Notes: a model not told the origin generated them from the letters alone. A DNA stretch of 64,000 bases from Venturia oleaginea (GCA_013176395.1 JABMLP010000001.1:620001-684000), one strand, 5' to 3'; positions 22,947-35,605 are shown, numbered from the stretch's first letter. A program made the numbers and translations.

Positions 22947-23225
22947 GATTAAAGATTGAGAGGGCGTTTGGTATATTGTTCGATATGTAAAATGTGATGT
23001 TCAGGCGTTGTTGTCGAGGTTGTTGACTAGTGGTGGTGATGAATTCAAGGCGTGAAACGCTGCGCGAGATCACTGGGCGGCTCCCTACTTTTATAGAGGG
23101 GCGCCCTAGTTCTCTATACAGGGAGTTGTCTTCCACTTCTTTCGCTCATAAACATAATCCTCAGATACTGGTTATTTAGAATCAAATTACTTCTTTGCAT
23201 GGCATGGATACAACAACCGACACCT

Positions 23226-24100
23226 TCAAACAATCCTCAAGATAGCCTTGCAAACTCCGGCTTCCTCAAAACCGTCACTCCGCCTAACAGTCTTCCATCT
23301 CACTCTAGTCTGAGCCAGAATTCTCGTCCTCACCGATCTCACGCTTTCCTCGTACTCAGCACGCAAGTCAAGCTCCTTCTGCCCCGCCCATTCGTAGTGA
23401 TCATCACAATCCCCCCAAGTACACGAAGCAGCCTCAATCGACTCCGCATTACGGAAAAGGTTCTCCCATATCCGTCCTTCCAGCTTCTCAAGAGCAAGCG
23501 GTAGAAGACATGGAATCCCAAAGCGAAGACCATCCTTGAACATCTGAACGTGCAGAGCAAATGGAGAGAGAGAGATCCTCCTGGATCCCGCTCATTCTAA
23601 CTTGTGGTGCTGCTGTGATGGCTTGGTAATGGAGACGTAGTATCTCTGGCTGTTGAAGATCGAGACAGCTTGTCGCCGATATCTCGTCGGTCGTCGTTGA
23701 CAACAGCTGTTTCTTTGTCAATTACCTGTATGAAGAGGCTAACTTGCTAACTAAAGACTTTCACCTCTTCCTCTTCTTTATGTGTGAGAGATTTTGTCTC
23801 AGCCGGAACTCCAATGTTCATATGAGGCCCTTCATCCGCATATTCGAGTGTGTAGAGATAAGTCAATAATGCCGCGACGACAAATTGGTCTTCTGACTCT
23901 TCCATTTCTACGTATGGTAGGCATTCACACTAAATCATCAGGGCTCTTCAGGTCTTCAAACATATCGTGACAAAAACTTGACATACATCAGCATAACAAC
24001 ACATCTTCGTGACCCATTCCTATCGAGGACAGATTATAGGACGGTGAATAGGAAAGCAATCGTAGCCGCAGATGACGGTAAGATCCGAGTTAAAGTTTTG
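23226..24100 (-). pseudogene. BTB/POZ-domain protein, inactivated
   Basis: Minus-strand pieces follow a fungal BTB protein: NSDLTVICGYDCFPIHRPII at about 24090-24030, a TAG at 24022-24020, then EDQFVVAALLTYLYTLEYAD at about 23895-23835, and finally HVQMFKDGLRFGIPCLLPLA with LEKLEGRIWENLF and an acidic helical tail to the stop at 23226. This is the usual order of BTB core, YLYT helix and the segment after it. The segment between 23975 and 23900 is degraded and the join near 23560-23760 needs an intron or frameshift I cannot place. These cytoplasmic/nuclear adaptors are numerous and poorly characterised in fungi. Confidence 0.6.
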
Positions 24101-25392
24101 TGATAACGCTGAGGAGGGTCAGTGTATTTTGATTAAGATGCCGGAAAATCAGAACTCTTAATAGCGAGAACGTGATGCAATTTACCACTGTGGGACTCGG
24201 GGAGATTTCAAAATATTTTCTTCACCTTGAGTCACTTTCTATGCCGCACAGTCTTACATCGGTCAATCGATTGCGCATAACCAAACCGGTTATGATCAAT
24301 CAAACTTTTTACGCCGATCGGCACCCGCTCATTCAACCCTTCCTTATGGCTAGTCCTTATGTAATCAAGCGCAGACCGGGTCGCAGTATCAACAACAATA
24401 TCACGCTGCTACTGCTGCCGCCACGGCCACACCTGCGGCTTCACAAAGAGGTATTCATACTGGAACTGCGTTTAGGCAACAAGGGGAATTTATAAAGGGG
24501 ACTCTTGGCACACGGGAGCTCTTGAACCCGGATTCGTATCGGCATGTTGTCTCCCAGCTCATCATACTGATGAAGTTAGAATACGAAGTCCGACAGGACA
24601 GCAAAGGTTTTTCCAAACCTGGAAGAGTATGTTACCGCTTTGATAGAACGTTGTGTCGAGATTAGGCTATTGGTCAGAACCTAAAGGATACCAGAATCAG
24701 ACTGCATTCACTGGTGGTGACTCTGGAACGAACAATGATCGATTTGGACAAGAGGTGCACTCTAAAATCAGATGGTTCATGGTCATCAGGTCCCCAAATG
24801 GACAATGCTTCAGATGCTATCTGTATGTAGCTTACTAGTACGTGTTATCTTGCGTACGCGGTGCTGATAATACAAACAGTCCTATCCAAACGTATGCAGG
24901 CTGAGGTGTGGCCAAGGAAGGGGTAATGAAATGCTGCCACTCAATCATTTATACCAGCAGCACAGCACCTGAGCCACAGCCCAAGGAACTTCCCAATCCC
25001 AACCCATAATCAAATACAGCCGGCAAGGCGCAGCCGGAGTTCGCTATGCTGGTGTCCATTCGTGTCAGATGACATGACCATCGGCACCAGATTGTACGCT
25101 TTATGGGCTCGTGGCACTCCCCGGAGCGACTCGCCTGCTGATAGATCTCAGCTACGTCTTCATTCCTGTTTCAGACCATCTTGACGACTTCAACGACCAC
25201 GAAAGCATCATTTGTAGAACCGTGCTTGTTTTGTTGTTCCGGGCATTCCCTGCTGTTGTTTGGCGTTCTTCTCTACATGCATAAATTGAGATGTGGACAC
25301 GGCTCATATTAAGTCTTGAATTTAGGTCTGTGTCCCCCATCTCATCCATTCAAACCATTAGTTCATAAACCATGACGATGAGAATGCATCCG
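24101..25392. other. Intergenic, no gene recognised
   Basis: About 1.3 kb between the BTB relic and the 3' end of the histidine kinase gene. Short frames only; no domain, RNA gene or hairpin element was found. Confidence 0.5.
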
Positions 25393-28300
25393 TCATCGTT
25401 CCGCAGTTTTTGCTTTCTCTTCAGCGACTTCAGCCAGCACTCTTCCAATCTCCTTGAGTCTCACTGGCTTCACTAGTAGGAGATTTGCACCCGACGAATA
25501 AGCTTCGTGTTGAACGGAAGCAGAGCCTAGCCCGGTAAGAACGATGATTGAGCAAGGGGGGAGTTTGTTTTCGTGCTCGAAAGTTCGGATGTTACGGGTG
25601 CTTGTCAGACCGTCCATGACAGGCATTGAGACGTCTAGAAGGGGGGTGTTAGAGTGGCCATGCTAAAGTAAATTGCGCAGTAGTTGAACGATGGCTCCCA
25701 TCGATTCGACAAAAGAGGGGAAATACATACCCATGAACACTGTCTGAAACGGCACTTCAGCGCTCCGGTATATATCGTATGCCTCGAGCCCATCCCTCGC
25801 TGTAGCATAGACGAACTTGTTCTTTTTGCAATACATGCTGAGCACCTGTAAGTTGATTGGGTTGTCATCAACCAGTAGAAAAGGCTCTGATGTGTGAGCG
25901 CTAGGAAGTGTCGATGATTGCAAAGATTCTGTTGTTTCCCGTCCCTCCTGCTCTGGCGCTTTGGTCTTTGCCGGCGTCTCCACTTGAGATTGAGACTCTC
26001 GTATGACAGGCAATTGGATCGAGGCTTGGTCGTGGTCGAATTGAAGCGCTGCTGCTTTGACGGGCTCAATGTGTTGAACTGTCTCGTAGTCATTTCGAAT
26101 GCTAGTAAGGTCTCCTTGTCTGGTTGGTCCGGGTAGGTCCTGTGGCTTGTATTCGTCCACTCTGCCCGAAGTGATGTCTGGACGCTTGTCAAGAACCAGG
26201 GTAAGTGCTTTCGCCAATTTGCGTGGACCGCAAGGCTGAGAGATAAAGACCACAGCCCGATGGGGTTGGCTTTTGACGGTTCTCTGGAGGTTGCTGGCAG
26301 AAAATGCCGTTTTGCATAGTATGATTGCTTGCAGCACGTCGTTCTCGGCAGCCCCCCTAGCCTCTTCTTGGAGCTGGTCCAACAGCCATCCACTCTTGAG
26401 ATCAGCAAAGTTGTGACTATTCTCGCCAATGAGGTAAACATCTCTCCTCTGTGTTCCAGTGACTTCCATGCCAAACCAGTTAGTGCAGAGAGTCTCCAGG
26501 GCAGATCTCATATGGTTGCTCTTATGGTCCCAGAGCCCAGAGTCTGCCCCAATCTCCAGTTGTTCTCCAGACTTGAGATCCTCAGGAATACCAAAGAGGC
26601 ATACAGCGAGTGCTCGGGTTCTTTCGCGCACTCTTAAAACTTCGTCAAGAATTGGAGCTGCCATGTTACCAAAAGGCTCCTTGGCATGCACCATCGGAAT
26701 ATTCACCAAAATGTCAGTTCCGATGTCTTTCACGCTCTTAACGACGATTTCCCCACCCAGAAGCACGACGATTTGTCGAATAATGCTCAGTCCTAGGCCG
26801 GTACCTGGAGCAAGGGGATTCTCTTGCGCAAATGGCTTGAAGAGCTTATGCCGGAGGTACTCCTCGCTCATACCTTTTCCAGAATCGGTGACGTTAAGGA
26901 TGACCATCGATCGACGGAGGCCATCTTTGCTCTCCATTGGCTCCGACTTGAGGGTGACATTGATGAAGCCTTGCTCACAGTATTTCAAAGAATTGCCGTA
27001 GAGGTTCATCTAGTAGAGTTTATCAGTGAGCCATTCTGGAAGCACCGGACGACCATTTCACTTACCACTATCCTCCGCCAGGCACCCACTTCGGTGCACA
27101 TTTTCCAATTTGATGAGCTGCTAATATCAATACTGATAGTGACGTTGTCGAATTGTGATGTCCTTCGTTCACTCTTAGGCCTGGTATGCGGTTGGGGAAC
27201 CGTTCTGCTGGGGAGCTGGCCGCTTGAACCCGAGTCTACTACGCCACTGCTAACCGTGGTCTGAGATGATTTGGCCGGTACTTTAATTTCGTGCCCAACA
27301 GAAACTGCCACGATAACTTCTTCGGTGATGGCTCCAAGATCCACATCAGAATGAATTGCGGACACTTGCTCTGTAGCCTGCTCTACACTCTGGAGCCCAG
27401 TAGCTTTGGGGCGCTGGATAAGTCTTGCTGCTCTTCGAGAATGTCTAGCGTGTTCTGAGACGTGGTTGATTTTGGAGTAATCAAGGAGGTGATCGATTGT
27501 GTCAAGTAAAGTCCTGTAACCGTTAGAGACATGCCAGCGTTGAAATCGTGTTATAATTGTCATTACCTTCCACATATATCAATAGAGTTGATCAGACTTG
27601 CTTGGAGGGGTAAAATGCTTGAATCTTCCAGCAACTCTACGCTAGCTAGAATACCATGCAAAGGGGATCGGAGCTGGCAATTATAAATTGAAAGTCTTAG
27701 TATGTTGATGCTTTGAACTGACCTCGTGCGAAATCGAACCCAACAAATCAGCCTTGGCTTTCTTTGCAGCTACAGAATCAAGGCGGGAAATTTCTGCCAT
27801 CATACTGTTTCCAAAGGCGGTAAGATAGCTGACATCACTTTCGACGTTCAGTACACGTCTTGGGTTACTAGTCCATACTATGCCGAGACTGAACCATCTT
27901 TCTCGAGTATGGTCCCACTGCGGTGTGAGCGCAACACATCTGGCGCCAGGAAAGACATTCAGAAGAAACTCGGCTTCGTTGTGTTGGGATGATGGTACGT
28001 GGGTCTTGAATTGGCGCTGTCTAGTTCCTGCAATGTGCGGCCGAGTGTTTTCCCTCTGAATGTCGTGTCCAACTTCGTCCCCCGGATCGACTGAGCCATC
28101 GTCTCTGAAGAGGAAAACCTTGCCCTTGGGATATCGTTTAAGAAGCCACTGGACCATACGTTCTTCGACCTGTCTGAAGGCATCGGGAGTGGCGTCCCCT
28201 TTAATGCTTTGCAAGGTAGGTGTTGAGAATGCAAACACTTCGCTAATGCTTGTCGACTGGTCGATCGCTCGTTCGTCTTGAGCTTGAGTCCGTGCGAGAA

Positions 28301-29883
28301 TTGACCGCGGGTATTCGCCTCCGTCTGACGAGTCCTCCATCCCGTTCGACGTGTGCACTAATCCACCCCGACTGCTCACACTGGCATCAAAGAATATCAC
28401 GCCCTCCACTTCAATCGACTCTCGGATCACATTCGCAGCACGAGCAAAAGCAGACTTGACGCCAGTCGGGAGAAGAGCATCCTTGAGATCTAGATTGTGC
28501 GAAAATATCGCTTTATTGGGTATAATTGATCTGTGAGCCTCAGTGCGGCCAACTTCGAAGGAAGCTCCCCTGTTTACTACTTGTCTGAGGGGAATGTCAC
28601 CTGTTGGAGGGAAGGGCCCTCCACGGAAATCGGTCCCCTGGTGATTTGGCATCACTACGAATTTATCAATTGGTGTCGCTTTGCCCATTTGGAGGACTCG
28701 AGGTCAATTCTTAATCTAAGGTCTCTTGGTTCAGAATCGAGGCCAACAGATTTCTAACGATATTTTGAGACGATATCGTCAGAAATTGATCGACATCGAT
28801 CTGAACTCTTTTCCTCGAGTTAGTTTGCTTGTTTGAAGGACTAACCTGAATTGAAGGGCCCCAGTGGTATCGTAGCATTTGAAGTTTCAGTCAGCCTCGA
28901 GAGTTCCCAGGCGTCGATCGGCGTGTTTGTGGCATTGGAAAGCATAGATATGTCACCAGCAGTCCCGGCACTCACAGACTGCCTCCTTTCCCAGCTGGAC
29001 AAAGTACTGATTCGATCATCCAGGCCAGGGGAAGTGATAGATATCGAATGGTTGCGCAAGGTTGACATCCCTTCATGAAAACTTCCCAGCCCTTGAATCA
29101 GCCGTTCGCCTCGCTGTCTTTCTTCTCGAGCCCAGGTCAACTCTAGGTGGACCATGACTGCATTTGCCGCATCTTTGAGAAATAACAACTCGGTTCGGCT
29201 GATCCCCTGTCGTGACCGGTCATCTAAAATGCAATAGGAGCCGATGTGAATGCCTCTGGGACTTTTGATCGGGACGCCCACATAGAACCGAGCGTGCGGG
29301 ACTCCAGTCACGAACGCTCTGTCATGGAAGCTCGTGTCCTTGCTCAAATCTGGAATGATACAAGCACCGCAGTCTTCACTCTCGGGGTCGTCGGAAGAGG
29401 CGTTTACAGGAAGGTCAATGACGAACGTACAGATACCATTTTCTTTTGGTAAGATGGCACAACCGATCCAGAGCTGGTCGTCCTTCTCGTAGACTGAGTC
29501 TGATCTCAAGGAGAGGGTCCGTGTTGCTTCAGCAATAACGTACTGCCGGGTCCTGTCGAACAAACTGATCATGCACCTGTTCGAACATAGATGTCAGTCC
29601 TGGGCTTTTTCGGCAGGATTGCTGGATGACAATCGTTTGCTCACCTTTTCGCATTGAGCCTCAGGGCGCCCAGTTGAGCGAGAGCAGTCAGGGCAACATC
29701 ATGTGAGCTAGATGGTAGGCTGCTTTGCACGCCCTTGTCGTTGTCTGGATGGTAGTATCTAGTGGCGGGTTAGTGGCATTGGCAAGCATGGAACTAATAA
29801 TTGATCATTTGCCCTCACTTTGAGAACTCCTGCTCCCTCGTCTGAAGGACGGCGGGAGTGGCAGTTGGGCTGCAGATGGGCAT
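25393..29883 (-). CDS. Hybrid histidine kinase, GAF-HisKA-HATPase-receiver
   Basis: Eight exons, read downwards: 29883-29819, 29758-29645, 29576-28846, 28696-27723, 27673-27567, 27513-27066, 27009-25731 and 25634-25393; phases agree and give 1319 residues. The N-terminal third has a GAF-like sensor (RCMISLFDRTRQYVIAEATR, FYVGVPIKSPRGIHIGSYCI). The H-box GSISHELRSPLHGIL carries the phospho-His near residue 627, formed across an intron. The N-box MNLYGNSLKY is near 814, followed by VTDSGKGMS and GTGLGLSIIRQIV. The receiver has LLVDDNPINL, phospho-Asp at residue 1240 (VFMDVSMPVMDG) and the Lys of VKPVRL. Role: cytosolic multistep phosphorelay sensor; no membrane segment is seen and the signal is unknown. 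Intron 28845-28697 contains a hairpin element, and the start of exon 4 could also be 28678. Confidence 0.93.
28749..28800. repeat. Hairpin element copy in histidine kinase intron 3
   Basis: A good right arm (GTCAGAAATTGATCGACATC) faces a partial left arm (GATTTCTAACGATAT). It lies inside intron 28845-28697 (149 nt). Confidence 0.65.
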
Positions 29884-30545
29884 TTTCAGTTCGGCCGCTG
29901 TTGCTCATGTAAGCGCTATTATGTCATCGGTATAGCGCATGGGGTTTCAAGGACAAGGCCCGGAGGGATGGTGGGAAGTGAGTGTCTGGCATCCCGAGAC
30001 ACGTGAAACAATCCATAAATATATCAAGACGGCCCGCCCGCCCGGCTTTAGCTATTGGCCCCTCTCTCGGGGACTCGGGACCTTCTCCTCGGTGCTGGCC
30101 AGGGTTTGACCGGATTCATGCTCGATGACGACAGGTGCAGCTCTTAGATCTACCCATTCCCTGTCGAGTGTCGATACCCGCCAGACCGTGACCGTGCTCT
30201 GAACATACATAGTAGACTAGGGGCAGGGCAAATGATCGACTGCCTTGCCCGCAGTAGTGGCCTGCTCTGGACTCTCCACGAGAGATAACTTGTTGCCATG
30301 CGTGGGAGTGGCTAAGTGGACTATCGAATCGCTAGAATAACAAAATCCTGGCTTTCGCATCTTGCCTTAGTGGATAACAAACAGGTGGTCACGTACGTCC
30401 ATAGTTTCTCGCAAAGACGAGAACCGTACCGAAGGAACAGTACTTGTTCTGGGCGCCATGCAATAACTGCTTTGACAGACGACAGTAAGTGCCCAAGGAC
30501 AGTCACTGACTTTGGACACGATTAACACGAGTAGTTTTCTAAGAG
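29884..30545. promoter_or_regulatory. Divergent upstream region of histidine kinase and SAM gene
   Basis: 662 bp between two divergent starts, so it must carry both promoters. No coding frame is supported, and I assert no specific binding site. Confidence 0.4.
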
Positions 30546-32292
30546 ATGGAGATTCCCAGTACCCAGAAACGAGAGCTCGAAGAAGAGGACATCAACGTAA
30601 CCGCGTCTCCTCGACTATGCGCAATCCTTCGATCCCTTTCCTTAGAAGAATACACCGACGCCCTCCTTGACCATGGCTTTACTTCTTGGGATCAGCTACT
30701 CGACATTCAGGAGCGCGACCTGGAAGCTTTGAAATTCAAGCTTGGTCATCGCAGGAAGCTACAGCGTGAAATCGCTATTTGTAAAGATATAACGAGCCTC
30801 CAGAATCAACTCGAAAGACCAAAGGATACAACAGAACCCGCTGCTATATCACGTCCCTCTTCTAGGCGACCAGAGAAGCGTAGAATAGATGATGTTGAAC
30901 ACTTTCACGGCATGCACAAACGGTATGTCCTCAACATAAAGCCACAACCAGCTGCTCATTTCCTCATTTGCTGCTCAGCGGATCAAGATAAACTCGGTGT
31001 AACAAATCTTCAGCTAGGATTAGCCGACTGAAAGTCTGGCAAATCTCAAGAGCATTTGTCAGAAGTTCGGGATGTCACCTTCATGATGAAGACCATGATA
31101 GACCAGACATGGTTATCCTGCAGAAGATGGGTCAATGAGCTGGTTGTAGGCCACTGTATATCGTGCCGTTCAGTCTGACCATCAAGCAGAAGTAGACAAA
31201 TGACCCTGCACTCTCTTTTGTCTGCGGACCCAACAACTCTCTCGAGGTAGGACCAACTATAAATATGTACAAGAAGCACAATTTACTGAACCCTCCGAAG
31301 CACAACCCACTTTACTGTAATGAAAGATCATTGTTCAACAATCTCACTGCGAATGACAGAGATGTATGGCCATATTCCTAGACCAAGGTCAATTAGTTCA
31401 AGTCCAACAGTCACTCCTCGCCCGTTCACTGGGGATGTGGGCCTAAGCCTGAGGTCTTCGAGTGACTTACATTCCTCGACTCCCACTACTGAACAGGCTG
31501 ATGCTTGGGCATGCTCCCTGCTCAATCTGTCGCCGGGTTTGACGCTTTGTGGCCACACAGATGATACATGCGCCTGTTGGGAAGATACAAGTCTGTTGCG
31601 TAGCCACGCACCGCAGGCCAACGGAAACCCTTCCATACTCAAAGCTTTCACAGAAAGCTCTGGTTCGTCGTCTCAATCCGACTCTCTCCAAAGTACGAAT
31701 TATGAGCAAAGTAGTGAAATCTGTACTCGAGCAACGTCCTGTGCGTCTGTGCAGGACGTGGAACGCTCTATGCATAAGCCGTAGGTTCCACCTCTCATGA
31801 GCGTATCTGTCCTTAACTCAACATGCTAACCACTCTGCCAGTATTGGAATGGCTTCACAGCCTCAACCGCCCTCACAGGCATCTCAACCTCTACCACAGT
31901 CCGGTCAGTAGAGACCGCCCCACGTGACACTCGCGCTCACCATCTCAGTTACTTGCATATACATCCTGCCCAAAATGGTCGATGCGAATTATCGAGATAA
32001 TCTCCACTTCGCTGTCTACCTCAAATTCCCCACACTCAACGACTTTATCCAACTCGTCGCAAACAAGTGCGGCATGCTTTCAAACCAGATTCTACACACA
32101 GTTCGAGTTGCTGAGCAAGGAGTGGAGGTGGCATTCACTGATAAGATGGTCAGCGAAATCATGAACGAGCAAGCAATAATAGCGGAGTTTCGAGATATTG
32201 GTCTTCCGCCTGGTCTACATCCTTCTGATGCTGATGCAGCAGGTTTTGGAGAGCTGAAATCTAGGTTCTTTGAGTTGAGATTGCGTTATTAG
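30546..32292 (+). CDS. SAM-domain protein with Grainyhead/CP2-type C-terminus
   Basis: Exon 1 (30546-30922) encodes a SAM domain: LCAILRSLSLEEYTDALLDH, then FTSWDQLLDIQERDLEALKF and LGHRRKLQREI, followed by a basic linker. The 3' part is a clear exon chain: an exon ending at 31780 (open from 31320), 31842-31903 and 31949-32292, with 61- and 45-nt introns in agreeing phase. It ends in DNLHFAVYLKFPTLNDFIQ, a helix, and VAEQGVEVAFTDKM, which resembles the ubiquitin-like dimerisation domain of Grainyhead/CP2 factors. Between 30923 and 31320 I cannot build an open path: the best acceptor (30978) runs into TAA and later TGA and TAG in one frame. So the gene may be damaged or have a cryptic exon. 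No CP2 DNA-binding domain is found. Confidence 0.5.
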
Positions 32293-33168
32293 GTCCAAGC
32301 ATCCGCGAACATGATCGTTTCGGTAAGGGGAGCTTGGAGTCAATGCTGTTAATATGAAAGGATCACGGCTGCTTTATCGACCCATTGCCCTCCAAAGAAA
32401 AGCTGATTCGAAGACCCTCTACTCCAGATCGATATTGATCTCTATTTTCAGTGTATGAAAATGCTCCAGACCATATTTCATAATACTGCAGGTGGAGAGA
32501 AGTCTGATCACGGTGAAGCTGTAGTAATAGTTCCATTATACACGATATCTCGATGGCAACCGAGGACGGTTGGGTATCGATTGCCATCGAGATATCGATA
32601 AAGATCTGGCGTTTTTGAGGCGTCTCTCTTCGAACTGAGTGGCATGCCAGGGTTGTGGACCATGACGTGAATAAAAATATCTCTTCATTATTTTAGAAAC
32701 TCAATGAGCAGACGGTTTTCCTAGTGTTGTGGACCATCCTAGGTGTTGAAAAAAGACAATGCCAAGATAATCGAGAGATGCCCCTGATAATTGTTGAAAG
32801 AAATCGGTACATTCCCCCACAACGCGGCTCTTTGGCCGAAACCCAGACACAAGCGCGCGTACAACAAATCCCAAAGCTTCTAGCAGTTTGAACTTGTGTG
32901 AAACTTCACGAACAACTATCTCTCATGCTGCATATCCCACTCGACGACTTCACGACTTTAACGACTTTACTTTCTCTTTGACCGTTATCAGATCATTCCC
33001 TTACCGCCATTGTACATACAGAAGAAGCCTCGCCTGGTACCGACTTGCCCTCACTCCTTACCTGACGACCCTTTGACTTTTGACGTATCTATACGAACGT
33101 ACCTACCTTGACCTCTGCTACGGATTTTCATTCAAATCGGTGCTGTGAGCGGGCATAGATCCAGGAGT
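32293..33168. other. Intergenic with a perfect hairpin
   Basis: Upstream region of the STRAP gene. It contains the 17-bp perfect inverted repeat at 32543-32597; otherwise no coding frame is supported. Confidence 0.5.
32543..32597. repeat. Perfect 17-bp inverted repeat, hairpin family variant
   Basis: CGATATCTCGATGGCAA at 32543-32559 is the exact reverse complement of 32581-32597, with a 21-nt spacer. It shares the CGATATC...GGCAA ends of the hairpin family but has a shorter inner segment. Confidence 0.85.
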
Positions 33169-34359
33169 ATGGCTGCCGGTATGTTCAAATCTCAATAACT
33201 GCCCTAGAAGAAACAGGTCTCCAAGCATGATGTATGGGACTCTGAACAACGAGGCGAACTGTGCTGACTAGCTTCCCCAACAGCTACCACAAAGGTGGTG
33301 CCTCTCACCTGCCATGGTCATACGAGACCAGTTACCCATCTCAACTTCTCTCTCATGGGCGAGGACGACCAATACTACATCGTCTCAGCATGTAAAGATG
33401 GCAATCCCATGCTTCTGGATGGTGTGACGGGTGACTGGATAGGCACGTTTCTCGGTCACCAGGGAGCAATCTGGCAAGCTCGCATCTCGGTAGACGCTAC
33501 CCTCGCAGCAACGGCATCTGCAGACTTTTCCGCAAAAGTGTGGGACACAAAGACTGGCGAAGCTCTCTATACACTCCCGCATCAGCACATCGTTCGTGCC
33601 GTTGCGTTTCCTCCACAACCTCGGCCGCAGATCTTAGCAACAGGAGGATACGAGAAGAAGTTGCGAATCTTTGATCTATCGCGCTGTGGGCACTCTGCTA
33701 CCAATGGAACAAATGGTACTGCCTCTCCCATCGTGACGCCCGCAGACGGTTCATCGGATGCGCTCAGCTACGAGATTGGCGCAGGAAAGCACGAAGGAAT
33801 CATAAAGTCTGTGCTATGGACGCCTGAGTCACACGTCCTCATCACTGCGGCAGACGACAAGAAGTTGAGGTGGTGGGATTTGAGGGCTCAAAATTCAATT
33901 GGAGAATACCAGTTGGATGGCGTTTTGGGATCATGCGAAATCGACAGCATTCCACTGCGCGGTACATCAAGTCATGGCACATTGAGCGTAGCAGCTGGCA
34001 AGAATGTCTACTTCTTCGAAGCGGATAAGCCGGCGAGTCTCCTAAAGCATGTCAAGACTCCTTACGACATTGCTAGTGTTGCACTTAACGGAGAAACTCG
34101 CAGCTACATTACAGGTCAGACCGGTGATACCTGGGTCCGTGTGTGGGATTACGACAATGAGACAGAGCTCGGTGAGTTGGGTGCAACATTCATTATTGCT
34201 TGGTATGCTAACAAGACAACAGAAATCGGAAAGGGTCATCACGGACCGGTCTGGGCCTGCGCATTCTCGCCGGATGGAAAGCTGTATGCCACAGCTAGTG
34301 AAGATGGTAACATCAAGCTATGGAAGTACACAACAGGGCCATATGGACTTTGGAGGTAG
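33169..34359 (+). CDS. STRAP: STRAP-like WD40 protein
   Basis: Three exons, 33169-33178, 33284-34171 and 34223-34359; 344 residues. Seven WD40 blades are visible: CHGHTRPVTHLNFS, LGHQGAIWQARIS with SADFSAKVWD, HQHIVRAVAF with KKLRIFDL, HEGIIKSVLW with DDKKLRWWDL, a STRAP-typical blade with NVYFFEADKP, a TWVRVWDY blade, and HHGPVWACAFSPDG with DGNIKLWKY. Overall order and length match serine-threonine kinase receptor-associated protein, which in animals works with the SMN complex and Unrip. The first exon codes only three residues plus one base (ATGGCTGCCG). The 51-nt intron 34172-34222 is in frame and open, so retention would add 17 residues between blades 6 and 7. Confidence 0.9.
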
Positions 34360-35605
34360 AAAGGGCATAAATCCTCTCACTGCACCAAGGCACATTGGTA
34401 GAGTAGTCGTAGCTGAGATATGCTGCTGTCCAAAAGGATAAATAATCCTTGCAGAGGTAGTGACCACGTGCTCCAGGATAGGGGTATTCCAGATGTCTGG
34501 ATATTGAACGTCTGATCTACACAAGTATTCTCGAGCGAGATCTACCTACCAGTAAAGTACAGTACATTACACTTCCTGAACACCATAGAGTGATTGCCCA
34601 AAGACACCAGGCAATAACCAAGCAAGCTTCACAAGTCCCGAAGAAGATAAAAACATGTGTCCAAATCTAACGCGCTGGGAAACAAAACAAAGACAGACTA
34701 GTGAATTGGCTGTACTTGCGATCGAACTCTCCACTTGACTGCACCGTCGACGAAATGAGAAATGTTGATATGCGGATTTGGTTGATAGCTCAGAGTTAGC
34801 GAGTCAAGATGATTCGCATCCACACCAATCGCACCTGCAAATCATGCTCGGCACGAACAATGCTTGCTCTTTGATTGGTCCGTAGGCGCGAACGATGCTT
34901 CCCACGTCCCGCTTGGATGCCTTAGAGATACCCAAAGGAGAGCTTCCCGAAGAGCATGGGACATTGATGCCCCCCCCGCCCGGAGAAGGCGATGATGTCA
35001 ATATAATGAACAAGCTCCAAACATTACTTTGACTTTTCGCGAGCTTATCAGTGGCAATTGAGGCTGTCAATACATCAAATGAAACAGCTGGAGTCTCGAA
35101 GAGATGAGCAAAACAAATTCTAATTCGCCATCTTGATGAGGATGGGATTGTTCAGATTGCCATGTCTGGATTTACGCCGCGTAGGTGGCACGCCTATGCG
35201 GCCAAACGGCGAACGGTCATGAAGAGAAGAATCTTACCCACGACCCAGCGTTCGCATATGCGCAGACCCGTGAGGAGTGGCGCACCTGTGTTACCGATGC
35301 AGCAGCGATCTGCGATTTGTTGGTAATGGACCATGTCTGGATGGTGGTCCGCTTTGTACTCATGCATCCTGAATTTCATCATGAGCTTCCCTGCTCACTA
35401 GTAACTGCATCATAGGCACGCAAGACGCGAGACTTGTTTGAACGCGATAATAAAAGGTAAGATCTTCCTTGCGCCCTTCCAATAGAAATATTTTGCCACT
35501 CGAGCTATTCGTCTCTCAAATAGTATAAGAACTGCTTTTTACCGTTCTCTTCAACTTGGGAACACATCACATTCACCAAGCGATACGTCCTCTTTCACCC
35601 CACAC
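34360..35605. other. Intergenic between STRAP and catalase genes
   Basis: 1.2 kb. It contains the STRAP 3' flank and the catalase promoter and leader. An 88-codon minus-strand frame at 34804-35070 has no recognisable domain and I do not call it. Confidence 0.5.

Noticed and set aside
24500..24560. tRNA-like T-loop sequence near CTTGAACCCGG
   Set aside because: No cloverleaf could be formed around it; no A/B-box pair at proper spacing.
34804..35070. Minus frame of 88 codons downstream of STRAP
   Set aside because: Does not begin with a convincing context and has no recognisable family; intergenic chance frame more likely.
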